This document shows positions 15,331 to 26,606 of a stretch of DNA of 64,000 bases, piece after piece. Each line of letters opens with the position of its first letter. The first letter of the stretch is position 1. Made by a program: the position numbers and the translations under genes. Under the pieces are notes generated by a model that worked only from the letters and a program-made list of their open reading frames with translations, was not told where the DNA came from and ran no database searches. This DNA comes from Dimorphilus gyrociliatus (lineage: Eukaryota; Annelida; Polychaeta; Dinophilidae): assembly GCA_904063045.1 (NCBI GenBank), contig CAJFCJ010000002.1:3653891-3717890 (forward strand), read 5' to 3'.

Positions 15331-18300
15331 CATTCTCTATATATTCAAACATAATATATATAATTCATAAAATATCTAAGAACGTAAAAAAAAAAGAAAT
15401 AAAGGAAAAAGAGAGAAAGAATCTTTAACTGATGGATTATTATGCGGGCTCCAAAGTTAATAGAAGGGTGAAATGTTTCTTTTGTTGTTGAAGAATTTCA
15501 CAACGTCGTTCAACCAATAAAACAGTAATTGATAAATTTATAAAAAGTATTCAAAACTTTTATAATATTATTCTTCGTTTTTTTTATTAAAAAAAAATAT
15601 TTAGACAAGTTAAAGAAAAAAAAATTCAATATTTAGCTAAGGAAGAAATTTTTAACAAGTTAATTTAATTTTTCTCTTTTTTTCTTATGCGATTTATTCA
15701 GAATTTTTCTTACTAAAAGTCTTTTATTGTAGTATTTTATTTGACAAGTATATTCTACTATTTACTCGCTATTACCCCTTTAAATTCATCATTCAGACTG
15801 TATAAATTGCTTTGTCACCTTAAGCGTTATAAATGCTAAAAAATGAGTTGGAATCGTAGTTAAAGAAAAAGTTAACATTCATTCCAATATCAGATTTCTT
15901 CTATGGTTGACATGTTTTAAAAATTTTGGATCTTTTTTATCTATTCAATCTTATCTCAGTAGAGTTTATGCGGGTTTTTTTTTTCATTCTAATCGAGAGT
16001 ATTTCAATTATACATTCTATTATTAGAAGCATTCACGCGTCATAAACAAAAATCTGTCGTGCAAAGCTATTTTAGCCCTTCCTCCCTCTCTTTTAGTAAC
16101 AGATTGTCCCAATATGAAGGCGTTGACAAACATACAGCTAAAATTTGCATTTTGGCATCATGTGCGGGTATTTTCAACAAGTCATTACTCAATATAATAC
16201 AGAAAAGATATAAATAGTTGGTAAGCACGCGCCCAACAGCCTACAAAAAAAATCTATAGTATATAAGCACGCACTTTTGACGCGATGTTTTAACACCTGG
16301 AAAATAACAAGCAAGGAAACAAGAGATCATTCAACGTTTCCTCCTTAAATTATTCCAAAATAGGCTATAATAAACTCACCTTTTAAGTATATCACGCCTT
16401 CTGTTTTCTTTGTTTGTTCTGGATGGATTTTTTAATAATTTGATCATTTCGTCTTTTTTTTTGAAATATTTTATTAAAATGTCGCGAAGCGTAAAAACAT
16501 TTAGTCTACGAAAAGACGACGAGTCTCTATCTATTGAAATTTCACTCTTCTTTTTTTTTGGGAATAAGCATCAAAGCTTTTATTGATACAATGTAAAAGG
16601 TCGTATATAATAATTGGTATAAAAAGGGGTCAGTTTATCTATTTACCAAAGAGTTCGCTTAGTAAATTCAACACAATCTGTCAACTAAAATGTGAGAAGT
16701 CTTTCAATATTCCTATTTCGTAAAGATGCCAGAAGGGAGAAAAGACAATACTTGTATTCCTTTCTTCAATAAATAAATACTAGAGCATAAAGAAATAGTT
16801 AAAAGAAGCATAAAAGGATATACTTTAAAGAATTAAACTCATACCTTTAAGCTTTGAAATTCGATAGTTTTATGTAAAGATGCTTACTTTACTACCTATA
16901 CCTATAGTGAAATAATCCAATGAAACCATTAAGAAATCAGTAAACAAAACTAATTAGAATAAGAATAGTATCAAATTATTTCTCAATATAAAAAAAGCAT
17001 GCTGATAGAGGAGAGAGCGTAGAAAGACAGAGAGAGAGAGAGAGAGATTTAATAGAATTCGTTTAAATAAATAACTTTTTATGTAAATACTATTTCACCT
17101 GTTAAAGTTTATTGTTTCTCCGGTAAAGGTTTGTCTTAAATTATTGAATATCAATAATTGTCGTTAGTAAAGTTTTAATATAAAATCGATTTTGACATAG
17201 AATACCATCCATTCCAATTGAGTCATATAATACCTTTTCATTTTGTCTAACATCTATAAGATCCTGTATTAAATACGTAGCTACTATCGAAAGCTGGTAA
17301 TAGTTTACTTAAGGTATTACTATAAAACTAACACTGTTTAAGTATAGTGGGAGGAGGTAATTTCAATGTAACAATGACTACTCTACAAATATCCCTATCT
17401 TAATACGGCTTTTAGCCTGTAATCTAATATCGTAATACAATAGATGTAGAAGTTTAAACGAAGCTTTCATATTTTTTAACAAGTATAAAGAAAAATAAAA
17501 AAATGTTAGAATTGTGAATCTCTTTGAAACTTTGACTTTCAACCCTTTAAAAATCAGCCCGCACATCGTAAAAAGAAACCTTTTTTAGCGTAACATTTTC
17601 GCAAGGTCGTAAAAAATTTTTCCGCCATTAGATCTCACGTAATAGTTCTTTGTCTGGAATTGTTTACGGTTAACGCCTCCAAGCAAGGCGTCTCTTTTCA
17701 AGTTTGTTTGATCTCTGCTATTTGGAAGTAGGCGTTTCGTTTCCCGCCGTATAAGTGTAAAGGAAAGAAATAATGAAAAAGAAAGCACAAGAAAGTTGGC
17801 GGGAAGTCGTTAAAATCACCTGAACTTTAACGATACACGTTGATTGACGCTTAGATGCGAATAATCGATAAGATTTTCAGACTGAGATAAACAAGGTTTC
17901 GTGCCCAGGTTGGAAATTAGTCAATGTTACGTAATTAGTTCACAGTTCCATTCTGAAAAGGGTTGCGTCGCCGTCGGTCATTTTCTGACCATGTTTATCT
18001 TTCTTTCAAGACAACTTATAATGGGCTCGTTGTTACTATTAATAAAGAAAATTCTCTTTTCTATTATTAATATATGTCAGTTTAGTAATAGCCTAAGGAT
18101 ATCAAGTTAATTAGGTCATTCATAATCAAATTTAACTACTACTTATTCTATTATGTTCTCAATTCCGTATGTTAAACGAAAAGCAACTTTTCCCTTTAGT
18201 ATAATTGGAATGTTACTACGCGTTCTCCTTTAGCGATACTCTGAAATAATAAATATAACAATAAATAAAATGGTAAATTCTCGAATAAATGACAAACTAA

Positions 18301-19697
18301 GTATTGTAATACAATAAATACGATAAAATTATATTCGATCCTTCGAACGTGCCTTATGTAAATAATCAAAAGCGACGACAAACCGGGCCGGTATTTGCTA
18401 ACTATAACAAACTTAATAAAGCCTAATCGACCCTTTCCGCCTTGCATAACACGCGCTTTTTGTGATTTGTTTCAATAATTTCCTACAGTTTTCTTTTTCT
18501 TTGTTACAGCAACGACACTCCGAACGGTCACACCAGTCAAAGAAAAGCACCGAGGTGGGTGGTCATTACTTTCTCTTGACGCCTTTTTTCTCTAATTAAG
18601 CTCGATAACAATAGCAAGCAACAAATTTTCTCAGCGTTTCTCCATCGAGCATACGCTTCAAAAAAAGTCTCATGCAGTTCAATCATTCAAAAATTTTTTT
18701 TCTCCTATTCAAAAATGATTCTTTCCGCAAGATTGAATTTTACCTAATCCCTTGCCTAGTTTTTCAAGTATATTCACAATCGTTCTCTTCCACAAACTTA
18801 CTGAGACAAAGATTTGGCGTATTGAATATATTTTGAACTGTTGTTATCCGGTCAATCATTAAATTCTTCAACTGCGAAAGTTTTATGAAGCAATCAATGG
18901 GCCTACTTGAGATTATATGCTTCAAGGACTTTAAATGACTTTTCAGTCCCTAAAGAATTGTCAGGGGACATGTACGCATTTAAAATTGAAATTCAAGACA
19001 TTCAAAAATCCTGTAAATTTTCCTTTTTGTAGGCTTGAGTAGTTTCTTTTAGAACGTGTACTTCCGTTTCTTTTTCCAAAAACGAGAGGAGTGGAGGAAT
19101 ATAGAAAGAACTTTAACGGTTAAAGAGAGAAATTCTAAGCTCTCTTCCTTAAGTTTGTAGTTAAAAGAATTTTTCATCGAGTACCTAATAATTGAAAGGC
19201 TTACATAGGCTTTGTTTCATTGTTTCATTCAAAAAACTAAGAATGGAAACGTTACTAAGAGAGTTTTAAAGCTCCAATGCTAGAATTATAGATCAAGTGC
19301 AAATTGCCTTTCCTAAATCTGATTAATCCTTAAATTATTATTATTCAAATATTCAAGTATATCTATTCAACAGCTCGAAAACCATCTGCTACATAAACTG
19401 GCAAGACCTGATTTGGATACAGATAGTTCTTTTTCCGATAGCGGTCGAGGTGGTAGCGAAGAAGGTGAAGAAATTCGTCATCCTCATTCAACATTTCTAC
19501 CAAAGCCTCCTCCTCCTCCTCACCAAAAATATAACTGTATCGGTACAGTGCTATCTGATTTACCTAGGAATTTATCTAGAGAAGATTCTAGCGTTCGAGA
19601 CGACGCAACTTCAACAACTAGCGGAAGTTATACAGTTGACCCGGATGAGTTGCAGCAACACATCGAAAATGTCTTTTTCAAAGAGGTTGCCGTATAA
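3224..19697 (+). CDS. Protocadherin, seven cadherin repeats, non-clustered (delta-like) type
   Basis: The product is a single-pass calcium-dependent adhesion protein. Five exons join in phase: 3224-3523, 7724-8163, 8567-10484, 18510-18554 and 19374-19697, giving about 1008 aa. The protein starts with a signal peptide (MYGLLLQIFVLNLVSTSE). Seven extracellular cadherin repeats follow, with linkers DANDFAP (~135), DANDHEP (~238), DVNDHQP (~340), DINDHDP (~455), DINDNRP (~557) and DINDNPP (~666). Repeats 3-7 carry DRE or LDRE motifs and DxD calcium ligands. A transmembrane helix lies at about 786-810, then a cytoplasmic tail of about 200 residues with a DSGRGGSEEGEE acidic patch and a proline run. 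Seven repeats match vertebrate delta-1 protocadherins, but I do not see their RRVTF phosphatase motif, so the exact orthologue is uncertain. Introns of 4.2 and 8.0 kb contrast with the tiny introns later in the window. Confidence 0.9.
3524..7723 (+). other. Protocadherin intron 1 (4.2 kb)
   Basis: The donor gtaagt follows 3523 and the acceptor cag ends at 7723; both flanking exons are in phase 0. The interior is AT-rich with a TA microsatellite at 5742-5770 and homopolymer runs. I see no exon-like coding stretch on either strand. Confidence 0.7.
5742..5770. repeat. (AT)n microsatellite
   Basis: An uninterrupted AT dinucleotide tract of about 29 bases lies inside protocadherin intron 1. Confidence 0.95.
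11899..11923. repeat. (TC)n microsatellite
   Basis: A pure TC dinucleotide tract inside protocadherin intron 3. Confidence 0.95.
13408..13425. repeat. Perfect inverted repeat (6-bp arms)
   Basis: GACCGA at 13408-13413 and TCGGTC at 13420-13425 flank a six-base spacer within a GC-richer island of protocadherin intron 3. Its function is unknown. Confidence 0.6.
15301..15327. repeat. (AT)n microsatellite
   Basis: An AT dinucleotide tract inside protocadherin intron 3. Confidence 0.95.
17028..17046. repeat. (AG)n microsatellite
   Basis: A short AG dinucleotide tract inside protocadherin intron 3. Confidence 0.85.
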
Positions 19698-20015
19698 TTA
19701 AGAGACACGCTCTTCCTCTTTTTAGCGTTCTTTTGACGCGTTCAGACTGCGCTATTTTACAGACAGAAAAAAAGAAATTTCTATGTTCATTTAATAATTT
19801 TTTATTCAATTTTTTTATCAATTGTCCTTAAAGATACTGATATATAATTTTTGCATAAAATTATTATGTGTATATATACATATTTACTGTATATATACTG
19901 TATTATTTAATGTTTTAAAGTCGTTAATGGCTGTTCTCGTCTAGGAAAAGGTTTAAATTATCAAAACATGACGTTAACAGCACTTTTTTTTACAAATGTA
20001 AATTGATATGTTTTT

Positions 20016-20021
20016 AATAAA
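20016..20021 (+). terminator. Poly(A) signal AATAAA for the protocadherin
   Basis: This canonical hexamer lies about 320 bases after the protocadherin stop codon and is followed by T-rich sequence. It is the first good candidate 3' end for that transcript. Confidence 0.5.
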
Positions 20022-22690
20022 GAAATTGTTTTCTTTTTAATGAATTAAGTATAAAGAAAAAAATAAATAGAAACTCGTGTTTACTTTTATAACGGTTCTA
20101 TTCGCGTGTGTCGTCGAAGAAAGGAACGACGTCGTTGAAAAGAGGAACGCGTTCAAACTTGATTCTTACCGAAGCGTAAATACTCTTCAAAGCGTCCTTA
20201 TCCAGGATATAGCCTTCCCTTTTTTCTTCCTTACCATTCGATATTTCTTTTCATTAGTAAGCTATGTATTAATGATGAAAAGTTGCCATGGACAGTACTT
20301 TTCAAACACTTGCCAGGGACACGACTCATGGAATTAATTAAGGGATTAGTGATAAAAAAGGAGGTAGGGCGACTGGTAAAAGGAGGAATTATTTTATAAT
20401 TTTTTTTATTAAAAAAACTTTTGGGAATTAATATCTCATAAATCTCTAATTCACCTGGTATTTAATCCGCTTAGTAAAATTTTACGGTCATACCAAATCA
20501 TAAAGAAACTCTATTGCCATCTAAATTGATTATTCATGAATAAATTAAAAATAATAATTCCTGTTGAAAAAAAACAACTTTTTGTTATATTTGTTTAGAC
20601 ACGGGTTATAAATATTCCATTGTTACAAATTATGACGTAATCAATAATTTAGAAGCGCGCGCAAGAGCAAAAACAAAAAAAATATGTATACAGAAACAGA
20701 ACTTTCAATACTTTGATAAAGTCATTATAAAATTTAAATAGAAATGAAAAAATAAGAGAGAAAGGGTTAGAGGGGGTTACCGGATTAACGCCTTACTGAC
20801 TTCAAAGAAAAAAATAGTCCATAAATCACACTTGGCTTCATTTTTAGACTATGCAAACAAGCTTTTATACAAAAAAAAAGTTATTCTAACGGATTTAATT
20901 CTGTAATTTATGTTTCCCGTCTTTGAACACTTATTATTTTTGCACTTAGAGTGATGTAAGTAGTAAATTCTTTATTCATTTTCTCACTTATTTTCTCAGA
21001 AAACACTTTGGTTTTCATTTCGGTTTTATTTTTACTGTATTCTCTTAAATACAATTAATATTACCTGTTTTCTCACATAATAGACTCTTTTGTAAAATAA
21101 TCATGCTCTTTAATTTTACTTTTCTTTTACTCAGGCTTATATAAGTATCCTTATAAATGCAACATATAGAATATACAATATATTGTAGGTCGTTTGATAT
21201 ATGTAGATATTACTTTGCTTTTATGTCCTTATTACATACATAATATTATTTACCATTCATTACTTTTTACCTTAAAAAAATTATAAAAGAAATGTTTCCT
21301 TTTCATGTATTTTCTTATTGAAGGATTCTTTTCATCTATCCATCCTAAGCGATATTGGATCATTTTTCACTGCCGTTATCCGGTGACGTCATTTCGTTGA
21401 GGGTGTACACTATGAAATGCTAGAGGTTTTTCATCTTCATTTATTGACAGAGCAAACAATTAATCTCAATGAATTTATATAAGATATTCACCTAATCTTT
21501 AGTTAAGGTTTCTTCAAATTTCCGTCTGTATATATTTACAAAATAACAGGCCTATACGTTTTTGGTACTTATTGTAAAGTTTCCTACTATCAATGGAAAT
21601 TGAAATCGGAAATCTGGGAGATTGCTTAAGAGTTAACTTCTATCAGGAATATTCACTTTTTTTTCTATTTAGAACCTCAGACGAAGGGTATTAATCCTTT
21701 TAAAAGATTCTCTTTATTTTTAGATCTATGATTATAGTAAAAGAGATTCATTACTGTTTTTTAATTCACAATTTTCTTAAAGATAGCCAAAGTAGACAGA
21801 TCACACCAATCATCATATTTCAATCTCTATTTATACAAAAAGGTATAAAAATTTAAAGGCCTTCTTTTACTTTTTAATCCGTAGTTAAGATTTCTTTAGC
21901 CTTTTCTTACGATCCAAAAATACACAGAGGCAACATTCTGTAACGAAAGTATTTTTCAATTTCGTTTGTTTACACCTCAAACACACATCAAACGATATTC
22001 TTTTTTGTAAAAAATACGTCTCGAGACTTATTTCGCACCTATAATGTTTCTCTTTTACAGGATTCACTATCTATTCTCCAGTATTTAATCATTCTACTCT
22101 TCTTTTTTTTTCTTTACCCTCTCTCCTCTCTTCTCCCTCTCTTTCTTGTTTTCACTCCTCTCTATTAAGTTTCTTTTTACTGTTGCCATCATCAAATTGT
22201 CACATACAGTAAAGCACACTACCAATTAAAAACTAGTCATATTCTTTGTTATGTGTTTCCTATCTTGGGAAAACTTTCAGGGCTTAATGATAGAATAACT
22301 TAATTCTATTGATAAGTGTAAAAAAAAGGAAAAAAGCTTAATAGCTATGTGTGAGGCAAGAAGATTTCTCATTATCGCTATGTACCGAGTAAACAGGACA
22401 TATTTAAAGTTACGCACCGTAGAGAAAAACTACAGGAAATTATTTCCTTAACAAATAATACATTTTTTTGAGCTGCCATATTCATGGCATCTAATGGGGG
22501 ATTTGCGCTCTATTTACGTTCAAAATAACCCCGAAATGTTGGCGTAATTCGTAAAAATTGAATTAATTTATCTCCATTCTCTCTTTTCCTTTCTACTCTC
22601 ATTTAAATTCCCTCATAATAAAAGATATTAGTAAAACCGGATTCAATCATGTTGTCAACGCTCCTTATTGAACAGAAATTATGAATAATG

Positions 22691-22698
22691 TATAAAAG
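22691..22698 (+). promoter_or_regulatory. TATA box candidate (TATAAAAG) upstream of the knottin gene
   Basis: A consensus TATAAAAG lies on the strand of the downstream cysteine-rich peptide gene. A start about 30 bases on, a noncoding exon ending at a gtaagt donor near 23046 and an acceptor (tatatatcag, ending 24450) just before the peptide's ATG would make a plausible 5' UTR. This is inferred from motifs only. Confidence 0.3.
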
Positions 22699-24471
22699 GA
22701 GCTCATTAATCACAAAACATTCCGTTCGATGCGTTCATTTACGCAACGCTGGCGGCCGTGAAAATCAATCAGCTCTCTTTCTTGAACATTTTTCTGCCCA
22801 GGGCAGAGTCGATATTTTTGGCACTTTTTTTTTTATTTGATTCATTTACCGCAAATGTTTTGCAGTATAAAAACCAGATTTTTTCATTCTTCGCCACTCA
22901 ACCTTTTCCTGGCCTTTTGCATTTTTTCTCTGCAAGAATGAAACCTGATAATGCGTTTAATGATACTAATTTATCCGCAGTAAACTAATCTAATACGACT
23001 TATTGTAGCCTACAAAAGCATTAGGATAAGATATTATTAAAATAACGTAAGTTTCTAATAAACTCAGTGCTCTTCAACAATGAATTTTAATAATTATGTA
23101 AATATTATTATTTATGAATATTTAAATATATTCATGAAGTAAAGTCCGACAGTGAAATTTACGGTTGGGAAGCAAATTCAATAATTGCTTTATTGTGCGT
23201 ATAGCAAAAGGATCTAAAAATGAAAGGAGAAGCATCGATATCTTTTTCTTTATAAATTTCTGCTCGTGGCAAAGTTTTTTGTTGGCAATTTTTTGTGCAT
23301 TACGTTAAGGATAAAACAGCACATTATTTTCAATGAAACTGTCCGGGAAAAACAATATTTACATACCTACTCATCTTTCAAAAAACACAAGCGAAAATCG
23401 ATTAATGATCCTTCCTCCCTCCGATTCTTGTATATATAAGTATTAATACATATACTATATACTCTATATTAAATATCCTTTTCGGATTAGATAGTTTCAT
23501 TTTATATGGAATGATGTATTTGTCTAATTAATAAAAAAACTATCCACTTAATGAATCTATTGTCCCTTTTTTCATACGGTATACCACATTCTAATCACTG
23601 GCGAGCGTTTTCTATGTAATTACGTTAACAATTTTAATCATTTCTTTCTTTTAGGCTCTCTTGTGAAGTATAAGAGTTTACCTTTAGGTAAAATATAGAG
23701 AGAATCATAATTTTAGAAGTTGAATAGGGGATATAATCTTATCCTTTCATTTTAGGAAATAATAGCTTTACTGTTATTTGAGGTTTTATCATGTTATTGT
23801 ATATTTCTACCACTATCTCATCTCCTTAATCTTTGACTGTATAGAATATATATCTTTCTTTCTTTTTTCCTCTCTTCCCTTAACTCCTCTTTTAATTATA
23901 GCCTTCTCTATCCCCTCCCAATTTCTTGCCTCAATTTCAAACTTACGATAATGTTCACGTGCAGCCGGAAGCGATTTATCAACGTATTATGTCAGCTACC
24001 AATTAATCAACTCCATCTGTTATTTTTAAAAGAGTTTTTTCTTTCGTTTAAAGCACTTTGTATAAAACTTTAATAGTCGATTGATAAAGAAAATAAAAGT
24101 GATATCTAAATATAAATAAACAGATAACAAATCTCTTAGGAAAGACTTTAGAAAGAATATAATAAGAACGTTACGCCAACAATATATTTTAAATAAAAAG
24201 GGAATGCAACAGTTAAAGAAGATTCCTCATCGTGACCAACTTTCGCATGACGAAGGACTTCAAACGAGCCGTCATCGGTAGTTTTAGGCGATTAGGCGAG
24301 GATTAACTAGTGCTAATTAGCTTTGTTTGATATGATGTTCCTAGGCAGGCGGAAAAATTGATTAGGTATACACATAGGACTATTGAACGTTTTATATACA
24401 TTTTCCATTGGCGTTACGCTTTTTTATTTATGTATTTGTTTATATATCAGGAAGGTTCGATAAGAGAGGCA

Positions 24472-26584
24472 ATGATCAAGTCGATATCAGTGATCGTTTG
24501 TTGGTTATTATTGATGACTTTTTGTTTTGCTTGTAGCAGGTAAATAGGGAATTTTGTTTGTTTTAAGCTGGGTGGTTTGTTTGCTCTTTTTTGTCTAGCT
24601 ATAATTTGCGAACGTCTTTGATGTATTTTCAAGTGAATATCTTAGAAATTGTTATATTATATTCGTCGATGAGTTCGTGACTCTTTCTAGGCTATTTTCC
24701 TCTTTTCTATAGATTTTGATTTATACAACTTATGAGCTTTTTTCACCTTTTTCTTTCCTTTCTTTCTTCCTGTTTTCTTCTATTTTCTTTGTAGTTTGTT
24801 TTCCACCATTTTTGTTTTTGTTTTAGGCTTATTGCTTATTTACCTCTTATTTTTTTACAGATCTTTATTATTTGAACAAATGCAGAGAGTTTTGATTTTA
24901 TCAATAGATCTTTACAGATAATAATTTATTATTAATAATAAACTAAGCTTTTTTATGTAAATTCAATATATTATTTTAATGCAAGAATGGGGACAAAAAG
25001 AGGAATAAAAGGGTGCATACCCTTAAGGTATCATAGATATAAATAGATATTTAGCACACTCCATTTAAATAATTAGCTGGATAATTAGCATTAAAATCGC
25101 CCCCCACCCCTTTCTCAGAAGCCGCATCATACCTCCCAAAGGATAATCTTCGAGTCAGTTTTACGACCCATACCAGATGCTCATTAACTGATGACTTTAT
25201 TGTCACTCTGTTCTTATTCACTGCTTTCTCCTTCTTCAAGCTTTATTGTAAGGGAAGAGGGAGGAGAAAAAAATAATTCATTTGCAAGATACAAAAGTCG
25301 ATACAAAAGAAGCTGGAACTCTGTGAACTTTACCAATGTAGCAAACATTAGGCAATGAAGTAGGGTCGGAAAGGTTTTAGAAAAAGAATATCCTCACCCA
25401 CTTCATCTATCAAAAGAAGGGTAGGAAGTAAGGTAAGGGTATGCAAAAAATAATTGAAAAATTGTTTAAAAAAGCCCCAAGCTCCACCATTTCCCTCTTT
25501 ATAAACTATTAATTTTTTTTTAAAAGAAAACGTCAAAAGGCGTCTGCTCTTTTTCGTACATTAATTGGTTTTTATTGAAGAGAAGGTGGTCAGAAGGGAG
25601 GGTTTCAATTGTAAAAAAGCACTAGTCATTAGATACAAAAGAACGCCTAGCTTTCTCAACATAGATACCTTTTTAATGATCGTAAATGAATAATAATTAG
25701 AAGGTGTACACCAAAAAGCTAATTTATATAATGAACATTATTCGCATACCTTTGAATTCCATTCTTAGAAACGGCATATCTAAGGACGCTGAGGAACGAC
25801 ATGAGAATAAAATGGGTATAAATTAATAAATGAAAACATTAGTATTACTGCTTGACATATTCCTATTCGTTTATTTTATAAAAGTAGAAAGAAGAAGAAA
25901 AACATCGCATAAAAAAACACAAGGCGTTTGAAAATACCGAATTTTCTTTTCTTCTGTCTTTGAAATTATTTGAATAGGTAAAGTCATTCAAAATAGATTA
26001 AAAAACCGTTTAAGTTCATATCAGATAGCAGTCGAAAGACTTTAAGTGTTGAAAATCAGAAAAAGGTCTATCTATTTTCCTATTTCGATTCAGATATCAA
26101 AATACTTGTATTGTTAAAAATCGTAAAAAGACTTTCGAAAAAAAGCAAATAGAGAGAAAAAAATAAACGTAGGCAATTTATCGTACAACTTCTAGCCAAG
26201 TAATGTGTTTTGTATCTATTATGCGATTTAACTACTTTTCCTTTTCTATATATAGTCTGTATATTCAGTTGTTGTATATGTTTTATACTCTCTGTTCTTT
26301 TCCATTAGCCTCTCTACTTTTCTTTAAATTTTCTCTTAAAAATATTTCCATACATTCTATTTACTTTATACTAAAACCACTTTTTAATAAAATTCTACTC
26401 TGGCCACAGGAATAGGTGCCAAAACCAATGGCAAACTTGCGGAACTAATTCGGATTGTTGTCTAAAATTGAAGTGCTCAGACCAATTCGTAAGAATGACA
26501 AAGGCTGATCAAGGACAAAGACGCTGCGTTCGACCAACCAGTCTCGCAGTCGTCCTAAAAAACGTCAAAGAGCGTCCAACATAA
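24472..26584 (+). CDS. Secreted cysteine-knot (ICK/knottin-like) peptide precursor
   Basis: Two exons, 24472-24539 and 26410-26584, encode 80 aa. Exon 1 is essentially a signal peptide (starts MIKSIS, hydrophobic core VIVCWLLLMTFCFA) and ends in phase 2 at AG|gtaaat. Exon 2 opens after a pyrimidine-containing acceptor (ggccacag) with the single base needed to complete the codon. The mature part has cysteines at 26, 33, 39, 40, 45 and 62, spaced C-x6-C-x5-CC-x4-C-x16-C, plus Cys21 at the cleavage region and a basic RR pair at 60-61. This is the inhibitor cystine knot framework found in animal toxins, antimicrobial peptides, agouti-like ligands and channel modulators. Function cannot be told from the fold. 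A poly(A) signal follows 17 bases after the stop. I recognise no specific orthologue. Confidence 0.68.
24540..26409 (+). other. Intron of the knottin gene (1.87 kb)
   Basis: This runs from donor gtaaat to acceptor ccacag. Nothing recognisable lies inside. It is long compared with introns in the right half of the window but in line with those of the neighbouring protocadherin. Confidence 0.55.
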
Positions 26585-26600
26585 AAGGAAATGGGTAGAG

Positions 26601-26606
26601 AATAAA
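26601..26606 (+). terminator. Poly(A) signal AATAAA for the knottin gene
   Basis: The hexamer begins 17 bases after the peptide stop codon at 26582-26584. A second AATAAA occurs near 26836. Confidence 0.45.

Larger units (their letters stand above)
10485..18509 (+). other. Protocadherin intron 3 (8 kb) with GC-richer islands
   Basis: The donor is gtgagt at 10485 and the acceptor is cag ending at 18509. The interior holds CT, GA and TA microsatellites. Several islands of more balanced composition (about 12640-12800, 13380-13560, 13730-13860, 14440-14620, 17590-17800) have no convincing in-phase exon and could be regulatory. Retaining this intron would add 17 codons and stop at 10536-10538. 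Confidence 0.6.
19698..24471. other. Intergenic region between protocadherin and knottin gene
   Basis: I find no recognisable protein, tRNA or transposon here. It includes the protocadherin 3' UTR, a 12-base palindrome (20125-20136) and a TATA-like element at 22691 that could start the next gene. A GT donor-like site (gtaagt at 23046-23051) could end a noncoding first exon of that gene. Confidence 0.45.

Noticed and set aside
20125..20136. 12-base perfect palindrome AACGACGTCGTT
   Set aside because: A single short palindrome without context is expected by chance in 64 kb.
20098..20260. About 50 open codons on the minus strand in a GC-richer block
   Set aside because: It has no start codon, no convincing acceptor and no recognisable similarity; it is within chance expectation.
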